DNA from: Actinomycetospora termitidis
GTDB lineage: Bacteria; Actinomycetota; Actinomycetes; Mycobacteriales; Pseudonocardiaceae
DNA: 64,000 nt
Direction: 5' to 3'
NCBI RefSeq assembly: GCF_030286555.1
Contig: NZ_JASVWF010000012.1
Span: 1-64,000, forward strand
The translations under genes and the position numbers were made by a program. The notes under the pieces were generated by a model. That model was given only the letters and a program-made list of their open reading frames with translations, did not search any database and was not told where the DNA came from. This document shows, piece after piece, positions 1-9,768 of the stretch; the first letter of the stretch is position 1; each line of letters begins with the position of its first letter.

Positions 1-200
1 CGACGGGCGGGGCCGGTCGGCTGCGCGGCGACCTCGGGCGGCACGAGCGCCCGACGGGCACGGAGGAACTCGCCGAGTTCGTTGCCGTGATCCATGCGAT
101 CGACGCTAGCCACGCCGTGCGCCGCCCGCGTGGGTGCGCGACACCCACCTCCGACTCCCGGCGCGCGGGTACGGTCCGCGCGACGAGAGGGGGTCGGGCG

Positions 201-1223
201 ATGGAGAGGCGACGCCGCCCCACGCTGGCGGACGTCGCGCGGATGGCCGGGGTGGACGCCAGCCTGGTGTCCCGGGTGCTGCGCAACGATCCCCGCGGGT
301 TCGCCTCCGCCGAGACGGCCGAGCGTATTCGCGCGGCCGCCGGGGAGATCGGCTACCGGGCGAATGCCGCTGCCCGCGGTCTGCGCAGCGCACGGACGAT
401 GACGCTGGGGCTGCTGCTGCCCGGCTTCTCCAGCCCCGTGTACGCCTCGATCGCGCACGGCGTCGAGGAACGCGCGGGCGAGCAGGGTTACGGGCTCGTG
501 CTCGGCACGCACGCCGCGGGCGATCCTCACGAGACGATCACCGGCATGCTCATGCACGGGCGGGTGGACGGCCTGCTGGTGTCCTCGGGTCGGATCGAGG
601 ACCGTGCGCTGCGCCGGCTCGTCGAGCAGGCCCCGCAGTCGGTGGTGCTGGTGAACCGTCAGGTCCGCGGGGTGGCGGCCAGTGTGGTGCTTCGGGATGC
701 CGACGCGTCGGCGGTGGCGGTGGCGCACCTGGCCGAGCTCGGCCATCGCCGGATCTGCGGCATCTTCGGGCCACGCAGCCTGGACACGATGGTCCGGCGG
801 CGTCGGGGCTTCCTCGCGGAGGCGACGAGGCGCGGCGTCGAGGCGTCGGTGGTGGAGATGGCGGAGCGCGACCATCGGGCCGGTGCGGACGGTGTCGTAC
901 AGGCGCTGAAAGGTGGAACTCGGCCGACGGCCCTGGTGGCCGGCACATTTCCCATGGGGGTCGGGGTACTCGCCGGACTGCACGAGGCCGGGGTCGACGT
1001 GCCCGGGCGTATCTCGGTCGTCGCGCTGCACGACGACGGCCTCGCCGACTACCTCGTTCCTCGGCTCACGACGGTCGCGATGGCGGCCGAGCGGCTCGGG
1101 GCGGAGGCCGTCGACCTGGCGATCGCGTTGGTCGACGGGGCCGATCCGCGTCGGGTGGTGGTGCCCGACCCGCCTCGGCTGGTGCGGCGGGAGTCGACCG
1201 CGTCCTTGATATCAAACGATTGA
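201..1223 (+). CDS. LacI-family transcriptional regulator
   Basis: A 340-residue repressor-type protein. Residues 8-27 (TLADVARMAGVDASLVSRVL) are a canonical LacI helix-turn-helix, followed by a hinge helix to about residue 60 and a periplasmic-binding-protein-like effector domain (about 65-335). I chose the ATG at 201 because it follows a GAGAGGGGG ribosome-binding site and puts the HTH at the N-terminus as in the family; an upstream in-frame start at 87 would add 38 unrelated residues. It lies directly upstream of the catabolic operon starting at 1279 in the same orientation, so it is the obvious candidate local regulator. The effector cannot be read from the sequence. Confidence 0.9.
   Translation: MERRRRPTLADVARMAGVDASLVSRVLRNDPRGFASAETAERIRAAAGEIGYRANAAARGLRSARTMTLGLLLPGFSSPVYASIAHGVEERAGEQGYGLVLGTHAAGDPHETITGMLMHGRVDGLLVSSGRIEDRALRRLVEQAPQSVVLVNRQVRGVAASVVLRDADASAVAVAHLAELGHRRICGIFGPRSLDTMVRRRRGFLAEATRRGVEASVVEMAERDHRAGADGVVQALKGGTRPTALVAGTFPMGVGVLAGLHEAGVDVPGRISVVALHDDGLADYLVPRLTTVAMAAERLGAEAVDLAIALVDGADPRRVVVPDPPRLVRRESTASLISND
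1205..1216. promoter_or_regulatory. Palindromic operator candidate, copy 1
   Basis: The sequence CTTGATATCAAA contains the perfect 10-bp palindrome TTGATATCAA. It covers the last codons of the LacI gene and lies 62 bp before the ATG of the cyclase gene, so it is well placed to control the catabolic operon. The same palindrome, as CTTGATATCAAG, occurs at 12801-12812 before the glyoxalase-fold gene. It lacks the central CG usual in LacI-family operators, so the protein that binds it may be another regulator. Confidence 0.45.
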
Positions 1224-1278
1224 CCAGGTTCCCGTGCGGTTCGTAGCTTCTCGATGTCACCGACAAGGAGAGTCACCG

Positions 1279-2052
1279 ATGACCCGCATCGTCGACATCT
1301 CGATGACGCTCGAGAACGGCGTCCCCTCGGACCCCCCGGGCTACGAGTTCGAGATCGAGTACACCAGCCATCAGGACACGGTGGCGATGCTGCAGAGTCG
1401 CTACGCCGGCCTGCGGCCCGACGAGCTGCCGAACTCCGAGGCGTTCGCGCTCGAGACCGTGCACCTGTCCACCCACAACGGCACCCACGTCGACGCACCG
1501 TGGCACTATGCGTCCCGGATGGAGGACGGCGGCCGACCGCGCACCATCGACGAGATGCCGCTCGACTGGTTCCAGCGTCCAGCGGTCAAGCTCGACTTCC
1601 GGCACGTCGAGGACGGCTACGTGGTCACGGCCGCCGATCTCGAGGCCGAGTTCAAGCGCATCGAGTACACGCTGCGACCGCTGGACATCGTCCTGGTCAA
1701 CACCTCCGCCGGCGCGCGCTTCGGCAGTCCGGAGTACGCCCGCAGCGGATGCGGGATCGGGCGGGAGGCGACCCTCTGGTTGTGCGACCGGGGAGTGCGG
1801 GTCGTCGGTACGGACGCCTGGAGCTGGGACGCCCCGTTCCCGTACGTGGCGGAGCGCTACGCCCGCGACAAGGACGCCTCGATCATCTGGGAGGGGCACA
1901 AGGCCGGACGGCACACCGAGTACTGCCAGATCGAGAAGCTGCGCCATCTCGAGCAGCTGCCCGACCACGGATTCACCGTCTCCTGTTTCCCGGTCAAGAT
2001 TCACGCCGCGTCCGCAGGCTGGACCCGAGCCGTCGCGATCCTGGAGGCCTGA
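1279..2052 (+). CDS. Cyclase/kynurenine formamidase-family metal-dependent hydrolase
   Basis: A 257-residue member of the cyclase family (Pfam PF04199), which includes kynurenine formamidase and isatin hydrolase, enzymes that hydrolyse amide bonds in ring or formyl substrates with divalent metal. The family signature HNGTHVDAPWH is at residues 66-76 and supplies the metal ligands. The ATG at 1279 follows an AAGGAG site at 1265-1270. Its TGA overlaps the ATG of the next gene by one base, so the two are translationally coupled. It is the first gene of the putative ring-degradation operon; it could open a lactam or act on a cyclic intermediate. The substrate is unknown. Confidence 0.85.
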   Translation: MTRIVDISMTLENGVPSDPPGYEFEIEYTSHQDTVAMLQSRYAGLRPDELPNSEAFALETVHLSTHNGTHVDAPWHYASRMEDGGRPRTIDEMPLDWFQRPAVKLDFRHVEDGYVVTAADLEAEFKRIEYTLRPLDIVLVNTSAGARFGSPEYARSGCGIGREATLWLCDRGVRVVGTDAWSWDAPFPYVAERYARDKDASIIWEGHKAGRHTEYCQIEKLRHLEQLPDHGFTVSCFPVKIHAASAGWTRAVAILEA

Positions 2053-2867
2053 TGTCGACCGACAGCACGCACAGCCACGCCCACGCGATGTCGCACCTGG
2101 ACCGGGAGCCGACGTCCTTCGACTCCTACAAGGACCGCTACAAGACGATCCTCATGGAGCGGACAGACGGCATCCTGGAGGTGACGTTCCACACCGACGG
2201 CGGTCCGTTGCAGTGGAGCCTGTTGGCGCACCACGAGTTCGAGGACGCCTTCCTCGAGATCGGTCGGGACCGCGAGAACGACGTCGTGATCCTGACGGGC
2301 ACGGGCGAGGCATTCAGCGGGCCCGCGATTCGGCCTGGCGAGCACCCCAACCGCCGCACCATGACCCCCGAGGTCTACGACCCGATCCAGTGGGAGGGCA
2401 AGCACCTGCTGCCCAACCTGCTGGCCATCGAGGCGCCGGTCATCGCGGCGATCAACGGGCCGGCGGTCCGGCACGCGGAGATACCACTCGTGAGCGACAT
2501 CGTGCTCGCGACCGAGGACACCTACATCCAGGACACCGCACACTTCCCCGGCGGCATGGTGCCCGGGGACGGCATGCACGTGATCATGCCGCTGCTCATG
2601 GGGCCGACGCGCGGGAGGTACTTCCTCTACACCGGCCAGCAGGTCGGTGCCGCGGAGGCGAAGGACATGGGTCTGGTGAACGAAGTGCTGCCGCGAACAG
2701 ACCTGCTGCCGCGGGCCCGCGCGCTCGCTCGGCTCCTGCTGCAGCAGCCCCGGCTGGTGCGTCGCTACAGCCGGACGGTGCTGACCGAGGACCTGCGCCA
2801 GCGCCTGCACGGCCTCCTGGGCTATGGCCTCGCCCTCGAGGGCCTGGCGCGCATGAAGAGCAGCTGA
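2052..2867 (+). CDS. Crotonase-fold beta-diketone hydrolase, 6-oxocamphor hydrolase-like
   Basis: A 271-residue crotonase-superfamily protein that resembles 6-oxocamphor hydrolase more than enoyl-CoA hydratases. The stretch from NGPAVRHAEIPLVSDIVLA through HFPGGMVPGDGMH to GRYFLYTGQ is characteristic. As I recall the 6-oxocamphor hydrolase numbering, its important residues are His122, His145, Asp154 and Glu244; here H141, H164, D173 and E263 occur at the same constant offset of 19. Such enzymes cleave a C-C bond of a cyclic 1,3-diketone by a retro-Claisen reaction without coenzyme A. The stop overlaps the next start (TGATG). Function is inferred from residues and context. Confidence 0.82.
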   Translation: MSTDSTHSHAHAMSHLDREPTSFDSYKDRYKTILMERTDGILEVTFHTDGGPLQWSLLAHHEFEDAFLEIGRDRENDVVILTGTGEAFSGPAIRPGEHPNRRTMTPEVYDPIQWEGKHLLPNLLAIEAPVIAAINGPAVRHAEIPLVSDIVLATEDTYIQDTAHFPGGMVPGDGMHVIMPLLMGPTRGRYFLYTGQQVGAAEAKDMGLVNEVLPRTDLLPRARALARLLLQQPRLVRRYSRTVLTEDLRQRLHGLLGYGLALEGLARMKSS

Positions 2868-5101
2868 TGATGTCCGCGGTGAACGCAGCCGCGGCCGACC
2901 CGGCCCGGTGGCCGAAACGGAACGCCTTCGAGTTCGCGGGCGGGACGGCCGTCTTCATCGACGACGTCCGTCCGTCCGTCCTGCTGCACATGGCTGTCGT
3001 GCGCAGCAGTCGGGCCCATGCCCGGCTGCGTCGGGTGGACACCGCCCAGGCGAAGGCCGTTCCGGGAGCGGTGCGAGTCCTCGAGGGCCGCGAGGCCTCG
3101 CTGCACCTGCGGCCGCTGCCGTACCAGTTCGGCGATCCCGAGATGATCGGTGGTCGACGGATCGTGCTCGAAGCCCTCCCGGTGGACGAGGTGCGCTATG
3201 TCGGCGAGCCGATCGCGATCGTCGCGGCCGAGAGCCCGCGGGCAGCCCGGCGAGCGGCCGCAGCGGTCGTCGTGGACTACGAGGACCTGCCCGCGCTGCT
3301 CGACGCCCGAGCGTTCCTCGCCGACCCGGACCCGATCCATGTCATCGCCGAGAACGAGGTCGTGTCAGGCGCTGCCGACGAGGTCTTGCGCACGGCCGAG
3401 CACCGGTTCGGCGCGGAGTTCGCCCTGGGCCGCAGCAGCACCGCGCCCATCGAGCCCCGCGGGTACGTCGCAGCCTGGGACGGAACGCGGCTGACCGTGC
3501 ACGCCACCCATCAGCAGCCTCACCAACTCCGCACCGAGCTGGCCGAGGTCCTGGACCTCCCTGCCCACGCGATCCGGGTCGTGGTGCCGAACGTCGGCGG
3601 AGCGTTCGGGCTCAAGATGACCGGGCCCGTCGAGGAGCCGTTGGTGTGCCTGCTCAGCATGCTGTGCGGGCGGCCGGTGAAGTGGATCGAGTCCCGCGCC
3701 GAGTGCTTTCTCGGCGGAGGCCGTGAACAGCTCCACCAGGTCGAGGTCGCACACGCGGCGGACGGCCGGCTCCTCGCCCTGCGGGACCAGGTCGTCATTC
3801 CGGTGGGGGCCGAGGCCGTATCGCCGGGCTGGCGGCAGGCATACGTGAGCACGGCGTCGTTCCCCACCGCCTACGTCGTCCCTCATCTCGACATCCGGTC
3901 CCGCGTCGTCGCGACCAACCTGCCGCCCTGGCACTCGTGCCGAGGATTCGGGAAGGAGGCCCCTGTGTTCGTCATGGAACGGATCCTGGACATGGTGGCC
4001 CGCCGGACCGGGCTCGATCCCGCGGAGGTCCGTCGACGCAACCTGCTGCGCCCCGAGGACCTCCCGCACCGCATGGCGTCCGGATACCGGATGGACAGCG
4101 CCGACCTCCCGACGGTGCTGAACCGGGTCCTGGAGCTCGACGGCGGTGCCGAGGCGGACGGCGTCGGGATCGCGGTCGAGGTCACCCCCGAGGGCGGCGG
4201 ACACGCAGGGGGACGGTCGCGTCCCGGAGCCACCCCGACCGTCGCAGCCCCCGAAGCCGCCGCGGTTCTCCTGCGGTCCGACGGCCAGGTGGAGGTCCGC
4301 ACCGGTGTCACGAACCCGGGCGGCGGCAACGACATCGCCCTCGTACGCCTGGCAGCCGGTGAGCTGGGCCTCTCTCCGGACTCGATACGCCTGGTGCAGG
4401 GCGACACCGACCTGTGTCCGCCCGGGACGGGCAATGCCAGCAGCCGGGGCGTCGCGATCGGCGGGGCCGCAGTGGTGCTGGCGGCCCGCGCGCTGGCCGA
4501 CACCGTCTCCCGCCTCGGCGCGGGTCCCCTCACTGAGTCGACCATCGCCGAGCTGGTCGTCCGGTACGGGCCGCTGGAACACGTCCGCGAGTACCGCCCG
4601 GACCCACCCGAGGACCTGGAGTACCGCTACAGCTACCCGTACTTCTCCTCCGGTGCCTACGTGGCGAGGGTGGACGTCGACCGAGCCACCGGACGGGTCC
4701 GGCTGCGGTCCCTGACCGCCGTGCACGACTGCGGCCGCGTGATCGAACCGGTGCTGGTCGAGGGGCAGCTGCACGGCGCGATGGCGATGGGCGTCGGGCT
4801 GGCCCTGTCCGAGGAGAGCCGGTTCGACGCCCGAGGCGTCCTGCAGGCCTCCTCGTTCAAGGAATACCTCGCGCCCCGAGCGAACGACCTCCCCGACTTC
4901 GTGATCGGCCATCACGAGACCCGCGCGCCGCACACGCTGCTCGGCGCCAAGGGCGCGGGGGAGTCCGGACTCGGCGGCGCCCTCGCGGCGATCGCGAACG
5001 CTGTCGACGACGCGCTCGCACGCTGCGGCGGCAGGGAGGTCACCTCGATCCCGCTCGACCCACCGACGGTGCTGGCGCTCCTGCCGGAGGTGGACCAATG
5101 A
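2867..5101 (+). CDS. Molybdenum hydroxylase large subunit (xanthine dehydrogenase/CoxL family)
   Basis: A 744-residue molybdopterin-binding subunit. Visible family signatures are the aldehyde oxidase/xanthine dehydrogenase hammerhead domain in the first 120 residues, NVGGAFGLK near residue 245, CRGFGKEAP near 360, and GAKGAGESGLGG near 700, whose Glu is the usual catalytic base. Two adjacent ATGs (2867, 2870) are possible; the first overlaps the preceding TGA. The next two genes supply the FAD and 2Fe-2S subunits, giving a complete three-subunit enzyme. These enzymes hydroxylate N-heterocycles, aldehydes or CO; a related Alicycliphilus enzyme hydrates cyclohexenone. No XdhC or CoxD/F-type maturation gene is next to it. 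Confidence 0.9.
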   Translation: MMSAVNAAAADPARWPKRNAFEFAGGTAVFIDDVRPSVLLHMAVVRSSRAHARLRRVDTAQAKAVPGAVRVLEGREASLHLRPLPYQFGDPEMIGGRRIVLEALPVDEVRYVGEPIAIVAAESPRAARRAAAAVVVDYEDLPALLDARAFLADPDPIHVIAENEVVSGAADEVLRTAEHRFGAEFALGRSSTAPIEPRGYVAAWDGTRLTVHATHQQPHQLRTELAEVLDLPAHAIRVVVPNVGGAFGLKMTGPVEEPLVCLLSMLCGRPVKWIESRAECFLGGGREQLHQVEVAHAADGRLLALRDQVVIPVGAEAVSPGWRQAYVSTASFPTAYVVPHLDIRSRVVATNLPPWHSCRGFGKEAPVFVMERILDMVARRTGLDPAEVRRRNLLRPEDLPHRMASGYRMDSADLPTVLNRVLELDGGAEADGVGIAVEVTPEGGGHAGGRSRPGATPTVAAPEAAAVLLRSDGQVEVRTGVTNPGGGNDIALVRLAAGELGLSPDSIRLVQGDTDLCPPGTGNASSRGVAIGGAAVVLAARALADTVSRLGAGPLTESTIAELVVRYGPLEHVREYRPDPPEDLEYRYSYPYFSSGAYVARVDVDRATGRVRLRSLTAVHDCGRVIEPVLVEGQLHGAMAMGVGLALSEESRFDARGVLQASSFKEYLAPRANDLPDFVIGHHETRAPHTLLGAKGAGESGLGGALAAIANAVDDALARCGGREVTSIPLDPPTVLALLPEVDQ

Positions 5102-5894
5102 CCACGACATTCGCGCGGAGCCTCGACGAGGCGCTCACCGCCCTGGCCGAGAGCGCGGCCGCCGGCGCGAAGCCGGTCGTGGTGAGCGGCGGCACTCTCT
5201 GCGTCCCAGCGATGGTCAGGGGTGAACTGGACGCGGCCGACGTCGTCGACCTCGGTCGTACAGGCCTGAACACGCTCGCGGTCGGGTCCGTGATCGAGCT
5301 CGGCGCACTCGTCAGCTACCAGCAGGTGATCTCCTCTCCCAGGGTGCGTGCCGAGCTGCCGCTGCTGCACCGGATGGCCTCCGGCATCACGGGCGGGATC
5401 CAGATCCGGAACCAAGGCACCCTGGTGGGCGCGCTGTGCGCCGCCCGGCCTCAGTCCGACGCGCTCGCCGTCCTGGTCGCGCTCCAGGCCGAGGCCGTCG
5501 TCGTCTCCGCCTCGGGCACACGGACAGCGCCGGTCGCGGACCTGCTCGTCAGTCCGGGTACAACACATCTCGCGGCCGACGAGCTGGTCGCGGGCCTGCG
5601 CATACCGGCATGCCTCCACGGGACCGGATACGTGAAGCTCAAGTTCGCCGAATCGTCCTGGCCCGTCGTCACAGCGGCCGCTGTCCAGGACCGGGTCGTC
5701 CTCGGGGGAGTGGCCGGTACCCCGCAGGTCGTCCCGCTGCCCTCGAGACGCGAGGTCCGGGCGGCCGTCGTCGACCATCTCGACGCGCTGCCCACCGAAC
5801 ACCGGTGGGCCGACCTGCGGGCGCCATGGGCGTACCGCCGGCGCGTCGCACCGGAGATCGCGGCACGTGCGGTCGAGCTGGCGGAGGAGGCACG

Positions 5895-5898
<4 letters not shown>
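5098..5898 (+). CDS. Molybdenum hydroxylase FAD-binding subunit (CoxM-like)
   Basis: A 266-residue FAD_binding_5-type medium subunit that passes electrons from the iron-sulfur subunit to an external acceptor. It has the glycine-rich segment VVSGGTLCVPAM near residues 24-35, IQIRNQGTLVGALCAA near 100-115, which matches the conserved flavin-contact motif (usually R-N-x-G-T-x-G-G-N), and a C-terminal CO-dehydrogenase-flavoprotein-like domain. The ATG at 5098 overlaps the large-subunit stop as ATGA. The protein is a little shorter than the usual 280-300 residues. It lies between the large and small subunit genes. Confidence 0.88.
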
Positions 5899-6347
<449 letters not shown>

Positions 6348-6416
6348 CTCCACCCGTTCCCCACCGTCGCGGCACGGCCGCCGGCGGGGCTCGTCGACCT
6401 GCCCGAAGGAGGGCAC

Positions 6417-7733
6417 GTGTCCGCACCCAGCCACGACATCCCCGCCACCGCAGCGCCCCCTCGCCCCTTGCGCACCCTGCTCGGCGCAGGGGTCGGCAAC
6501 GCGCTCGAGTGGTACGACTGGAGCGTCTACGCGATCTTCGCGTCGTTCTTCGCCGCGCAGTTCTTCGTCGACGACGGGACCACCGGAGCCCTGCTGTCCA
6601 CCCTGGCCGTGTTCGCGGTCGGGTTCGTCATGCGGCCGATCGGCGGGTTCGTGTTCGGGTGGCTCGCTGACCGCCGCGGTCGCCGGTACTCGATGACCAG
6701 CTCGATGATGCTCATGGCGATCGGCAGCCTGGTCATCGGGCTCGCGCCGACCCACGCGCAGGTCGGGGTGTGGGCGGCGATCATCCTCCTCCTCGCCCGG
6801 CTCGCCCAGGGGCTCGCCCACGGCGGAGAGATCGCCGCGTCGTACACCTACATCGCCGAGGTGGCGCCTCGCGCCCGCCGAGGCCTCTGGTCGACCAGCC
6901 TCTACGTCTCGGTGACGGCCGGCATCGTGCTCGCCTCACTGATCGGTGCAGGCGCCAGCAGCGTGTTCGGCGCCGCAGCGTTGCACAGCTGGGCATGGCG
7001 GATTCCCTTCCTGATCGGCGCGTTGCTCGGGCTGGTCGGCCTCCACCTGCGGCGAGCACTGCCCGAGACCGACGCGTTCGCCGAGCAGGGCGATCGAGGG
7101 ACCGGGTCGAGCGCGCAGAGCCACCGCACGACCCGGGATCTGCTCCGCGGCCTCGCCGAGAACAGGCGGAGCGTCGCGCGCATCGTCGGGTTCAGCCTGG
7201 CGAGCACGGTCGTGGTCTACACCTGGGCGATCGGGCTCGCCAGCTTCGCGATCTCGGTCAAGGGCGTTCCCGCCACGGGCGCGCTGTGGGCCACGGTCGG
7301 GGCCAACCTCGTCTTCATGGCCACGCTCCCGCTGTGGGGACGACTGTCCGACCGCGTCGGCCGCAAGCCGGTCTTCCTCGTCTACGGGGTGGCGTTCGTC
7401 GTGCTGTCCTACCCGCTGCTCGCCACGTTGAACGATTCCCCGTGGCGCATGTTCGCGGTCATGGTCGTCGCGCTCTTCTTCCTCGGGGCCTTCGTCGGGA
7501 TCATGCCGGCCTACTTCGCCGAACTCTTTCCGACCTCAGTCCGCGCATCCGGGATCGGAGTGCCCTACTCGTTCGTCGTCGCGTTCTTCGGCGGCACGGC
7601 CCCGTACGTCCTGACCTGGCTGAGCAGCCACGACCTGGTGTGGATCTTCTCCCTGTACTCCGTCGTGCTCGCGCTGATCGGCGTGGTCACCACCCTGCTC
7701 AGCCCAGAGACCAGAGCACGGGAACTCGAGTGA
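6417..7733 (+). CDS. MHS-family major facilitator transporter
   Basis: A 438-residue, 12-segment inner-membrane symporter. The N-terminal GNALEWYDWSVYAIFASFF and the loop motif GWLADRRGRR are typical of the metabolite:H+ symporter family (KgtP, ShiA, ProP and aromatic-acid carriers). The GTG start at 6417 follows a strong GAAGGAGG site, 69 bp after the hydroxylase operon. Its place in the island suggests it imports the growth substrate, probably an organic acid, but specificity cannot be read from sequence. Confidence 0.88.
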   Translation: MSAPSHDIPATAAPPRPLRTLLGAGVGNALEWYDWSVYAIFASFFAAQFFVDDGTTGALLSTLAVFAVGFVMRPIGGFVFGWLADRRGRRYSMTSSMMLMAIGSLVIGLAPTHAQVGVWAAIILLLARLAQGLAHGGEIAASYTYIAEVAPRARRGLWSTSLYVSVTAGIVLASLIGAGASSVFGAAALHSWAWRIPFLIGALLGLVGLHLRRALPETDAFAEQGDRGTGSSAQSHRTTRDLLRGLAENRRSVARIVGFSLASTVVVYTWAIGLASFAISVKGVPATGALWATVGANLVFMATLPLWGRLSDRVGRKPVFLVYGVAFVVLSYPLLATLNDSPWRMFAVMVVALFFLGAFVGIMPAYFAELFPTSVRASGIGVPYSFVVAFFGGTAPYVLTWLSSHDLVWIFSLYSVVLALIGVVTTLLSPETRARELE

Positions 7734-7825
7734 CTTCGGTCAGCAGGAGGGTGGGTGTGCTTCACCTACCCACGCCGCGCGAGCCGCTCCTACCGTTGTC
7801 GTCGAAGATCGAGAGGAAGAGAACG

Positions 7826-8767
7826 ATGTCGAGCGATCGGATGAAGGCCGTACGCATCCACGGCTTCGGTGACGAGTCGGTCCTGGCGGTGGAGTCCGCA
7901 CCGATCCCGGAGCTCGGTCCCGGCGACGTCCTGGTGCGGGTGCACGCAGCAGCAGTGAACCCGGTCGACTCGCTGGTCCGGCAGGGGATCTTCGCGGTCT
8001 CGCAGCGGCCGCTGCCGTGGATCCCGGGCTGGGACTTCGCTGGGACCATCGCAGCGGTCGGGACCGAAACCACCGCATGGGCGGCCGGCGACGTCGTCTA
8101 CGGCCGGCCATCCCTGGCCCGGGACGGTAGCTACGCCCAGTACCTCGCGGTCGACGCAGGAGAGATCGCGGCGATCCCGCGCTCCCTGTCGCTGGAGTCC
8201 GCCGCGGCCGTACCCCTCGTGACGCTCACTGCCTGGAAGGCGTTGTTCGACCTCGGCGGACTCGAGCCGGGCGGGACGGTCCTCGTCCACGCCGGAGCGG
8301 GCGGAGTCGGCACGATGGCGGTACAGCTGGCCCACCACCGCGGAGCGAAGGTGGTGGCGACGGCGTCCGGGGACGGCATCGCGCTCGCCCGTTCGCTGGG
8401 CGCCGACGAGGTGATCGACTACCGCAGCGAGGACTTCACCGTCCGCGGCAGGTTCGCCGACGTCGTGCTCGACACCGTCGGGGGCGAGACGCTCGAGCGC
8501 TCGTACGGTGTCGTGGCTCCCAGCGGCACGCTCATCACGATCGCAGGCGCCCCCGACGAGGCGAAGGCAACCGAACTCGGGATCGAGGCCCACACCTTCG
8601 TGCTCGACTCGAACGGTCCACGGCTCGCCGAGATCGCCGGGATGATCGATGCGGGCGACCTCCGCCCCGTGGTCACCCGAGTGCTCGACCTCGACGAGGT
8701 GGCCCAGGCGCATCGGCTGATCGACTCGGGCCACACGCACGGGAAGGTCGTCCTGCGTGTCGGGTGA
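7826..8767 (+). CDS. Zinc-free MDR-family NADPH:quinone oxidoreductase-like enzyme
   Basis: A 313-residue medium-chain dehydrogenase/reductase. It has the GroES-like N-terminal half (VRVHAAAVNPVDSLVRQG) and a Rossmann half with HAGAGGVGTMAVQLAHHRG near residues 152-170. The structural- and catalytic-zinc cysteine sets of alcohol dehydrogenases are absent, placing it with quinone or enone reductases. The ATG at 7826 follows GAGGAAGAG. In the island it may reduce a ring or chain enone. It overlaps the next gene by 11 bases. Confidence 0.85.
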   Translation: MSSDRMKAVRIHGFGDESVLAVESAPIPELGPGDVLVRVHAAAVNPVDSLVRQGIFAVSQRPLPWIPGWDFAGTIAAVGTETTAWAAGDVVYGRPSLARDGSYAQYLAVDAGEIAAIPRSLSLESAAAVPLVTLTAWKALFDLGGLEPGGTVLVHAGAGGVGTMAVQLAHHRGAKVVATASGDGIALARSLGADEVIDYRSEDFTVRGRFADVVLDTVGGETLERSYGVVAPSGTLITIAGAPDEAKATELGIEAHTFVLDSNGPRLAEIAGMIDAGDLRPVVTRVLDLDEVAQAHRLIDSGHTHGKVVLRVG

Positions 8768-9683
8768 GCGGATCCTGGTCGCCGGGGCCGGCGCGATCGG
8801 CTCGTTCTTCGGTGCCCAGCTCGCCGCCGCCGGCCGGGACGTGACCTTCCTGGTCCGCCCCGCCAGACGAGCCGCGTTCGCCTGTGGCCTCTCCATCGCC
8901 AGCGCATCGGTACCGGTCGAGCTGGCGCAGCCACGGACGATCACCGCCACCGACCTCGGCTCGGAGCCTCCGTTCGGACTGATCCTGCTGGCGTGCAAGG
9001 CCTTCGACCTCGACGCGACGGCGTCCGACATCGAACCCGCCGTCGAGGCGGGTGCGCTCGTGCTCCCGCTGCTCAACGGTGTGCGCCAGCTCGACGTGCT
9101 CGACGAGAGGTTCGGCGCCGACGCAGTGCTCGGTGGCTCATGTTTCCTGTCGGTGCACCGGACCGACGAAGCCACCGTCCGCCACGACGGCCAGAAGGCG
9201 CGGCTGACCTTCGGCGCTCGCGGACCGGTCCGCCGGCCGGTGGAGGCGGTCGAGGCGCTCCTGACCTGCCCGGGCTTCGCGGTGCACCGCGCGCCGGACG
9301 TGGTCGCCGAGATGTGGGCGAAGTGGGTCTTCATCGCCGCGGCCGCCGGCGCCACCGGCCTGGTCGGCGGCACCGTCGGCGAACTCGTCGACGCGGACGG
9401 GGCCTGGATCGGCGCCCGGCTGCTCGCAGAGGCTGCCGCCATCGCCGCGGGTCACGGATATCCGCAGGACGAGACAGCCTTGTCCTCCTCTCGGCGCACC
9501 ATCACCGAGCCGGGCTCCACCCTGGTCCCGTCCCTGCTGGCCGACGTGCGGTCCGGCAACCGGACCGAGGCCGAGCACATACTCGGCGACCTCGTCGCTC
9601 GCCGAGGAGACCCCACTCCCGGCCTGCTGGACGCGGTACTCGTGCGCCTCCGCGTGTATGACGCGACCCGGCCGAGTTCCTGA
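8757..9683 (+). CDS. Ketopantoate reductase-family (PanE/ApbA) dehydrogenase
   Basis: A 308-residue NADP-dependent 2-oxoacid-type reductase. It opens with the Rossmann motif ILVAGAGAIGSFFGAQLA and has LACKAFD and the domain-closing LNGVRQLD and EMWAKWVFIAAAAG stretches typical of PF02558/PF08546. The GTG at 8757 lies inside the end of the preceding gene. Because it sits in a catabolic operon rather than with panB or panC, I infer that it reduces a pathway oxo-acid instead of serving pantothenate synthesis; this is not proven. Confidence 0.82.
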   Translation: MSGERILVAGAGAIGSFFGAQLAAAGRDVTFLVRPARRAAFACGLSIASASVPVELAQPRTITATDLGSEPPFGLILLACKAFDLDATASDIEPAVEAGALVLPLLNGVRQLDVLDERFGADAVLGGSCFLSVHRTDEATVRHDGQKARLTFGARGPVRRPVEAVEALLTCPGFAVHRAPDVVAEMWAKWVFIAAAAGATGLVGGTVGELVDADGAWIGARLLAEAAAIAAGHGYPQDETALSSSRRTITEPGSTLVPSLLADVRSGNRTEAEHILGDLVARRGDPTPGLLDAVLVRLRVYDATRPSS

Positions 9684-9768
9684 GGGTGCCGGGCCGGCGC
9701 GGGGACCGCCACTCCTCCCCGGCACGTCCTCCAGACCGCACATCGAACTCCCGCAGAGAGGTCATCTC

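Noticed and set aside
1508-2866. An N-terminal extension of the molybdenum hydroxylase large subunit to 1197 residues
   Set aside because: The extension covers the cyclase and crotonase genes in a wrong frame; the family N-terminus begins at 2867.
3365-5110. A 581-codon minus-strand frame opposite the molybdenum hydroxylase gene
   Set aside because: It is a GC-driven mirror frame rich in Arg, Gly and His without domain signatures.
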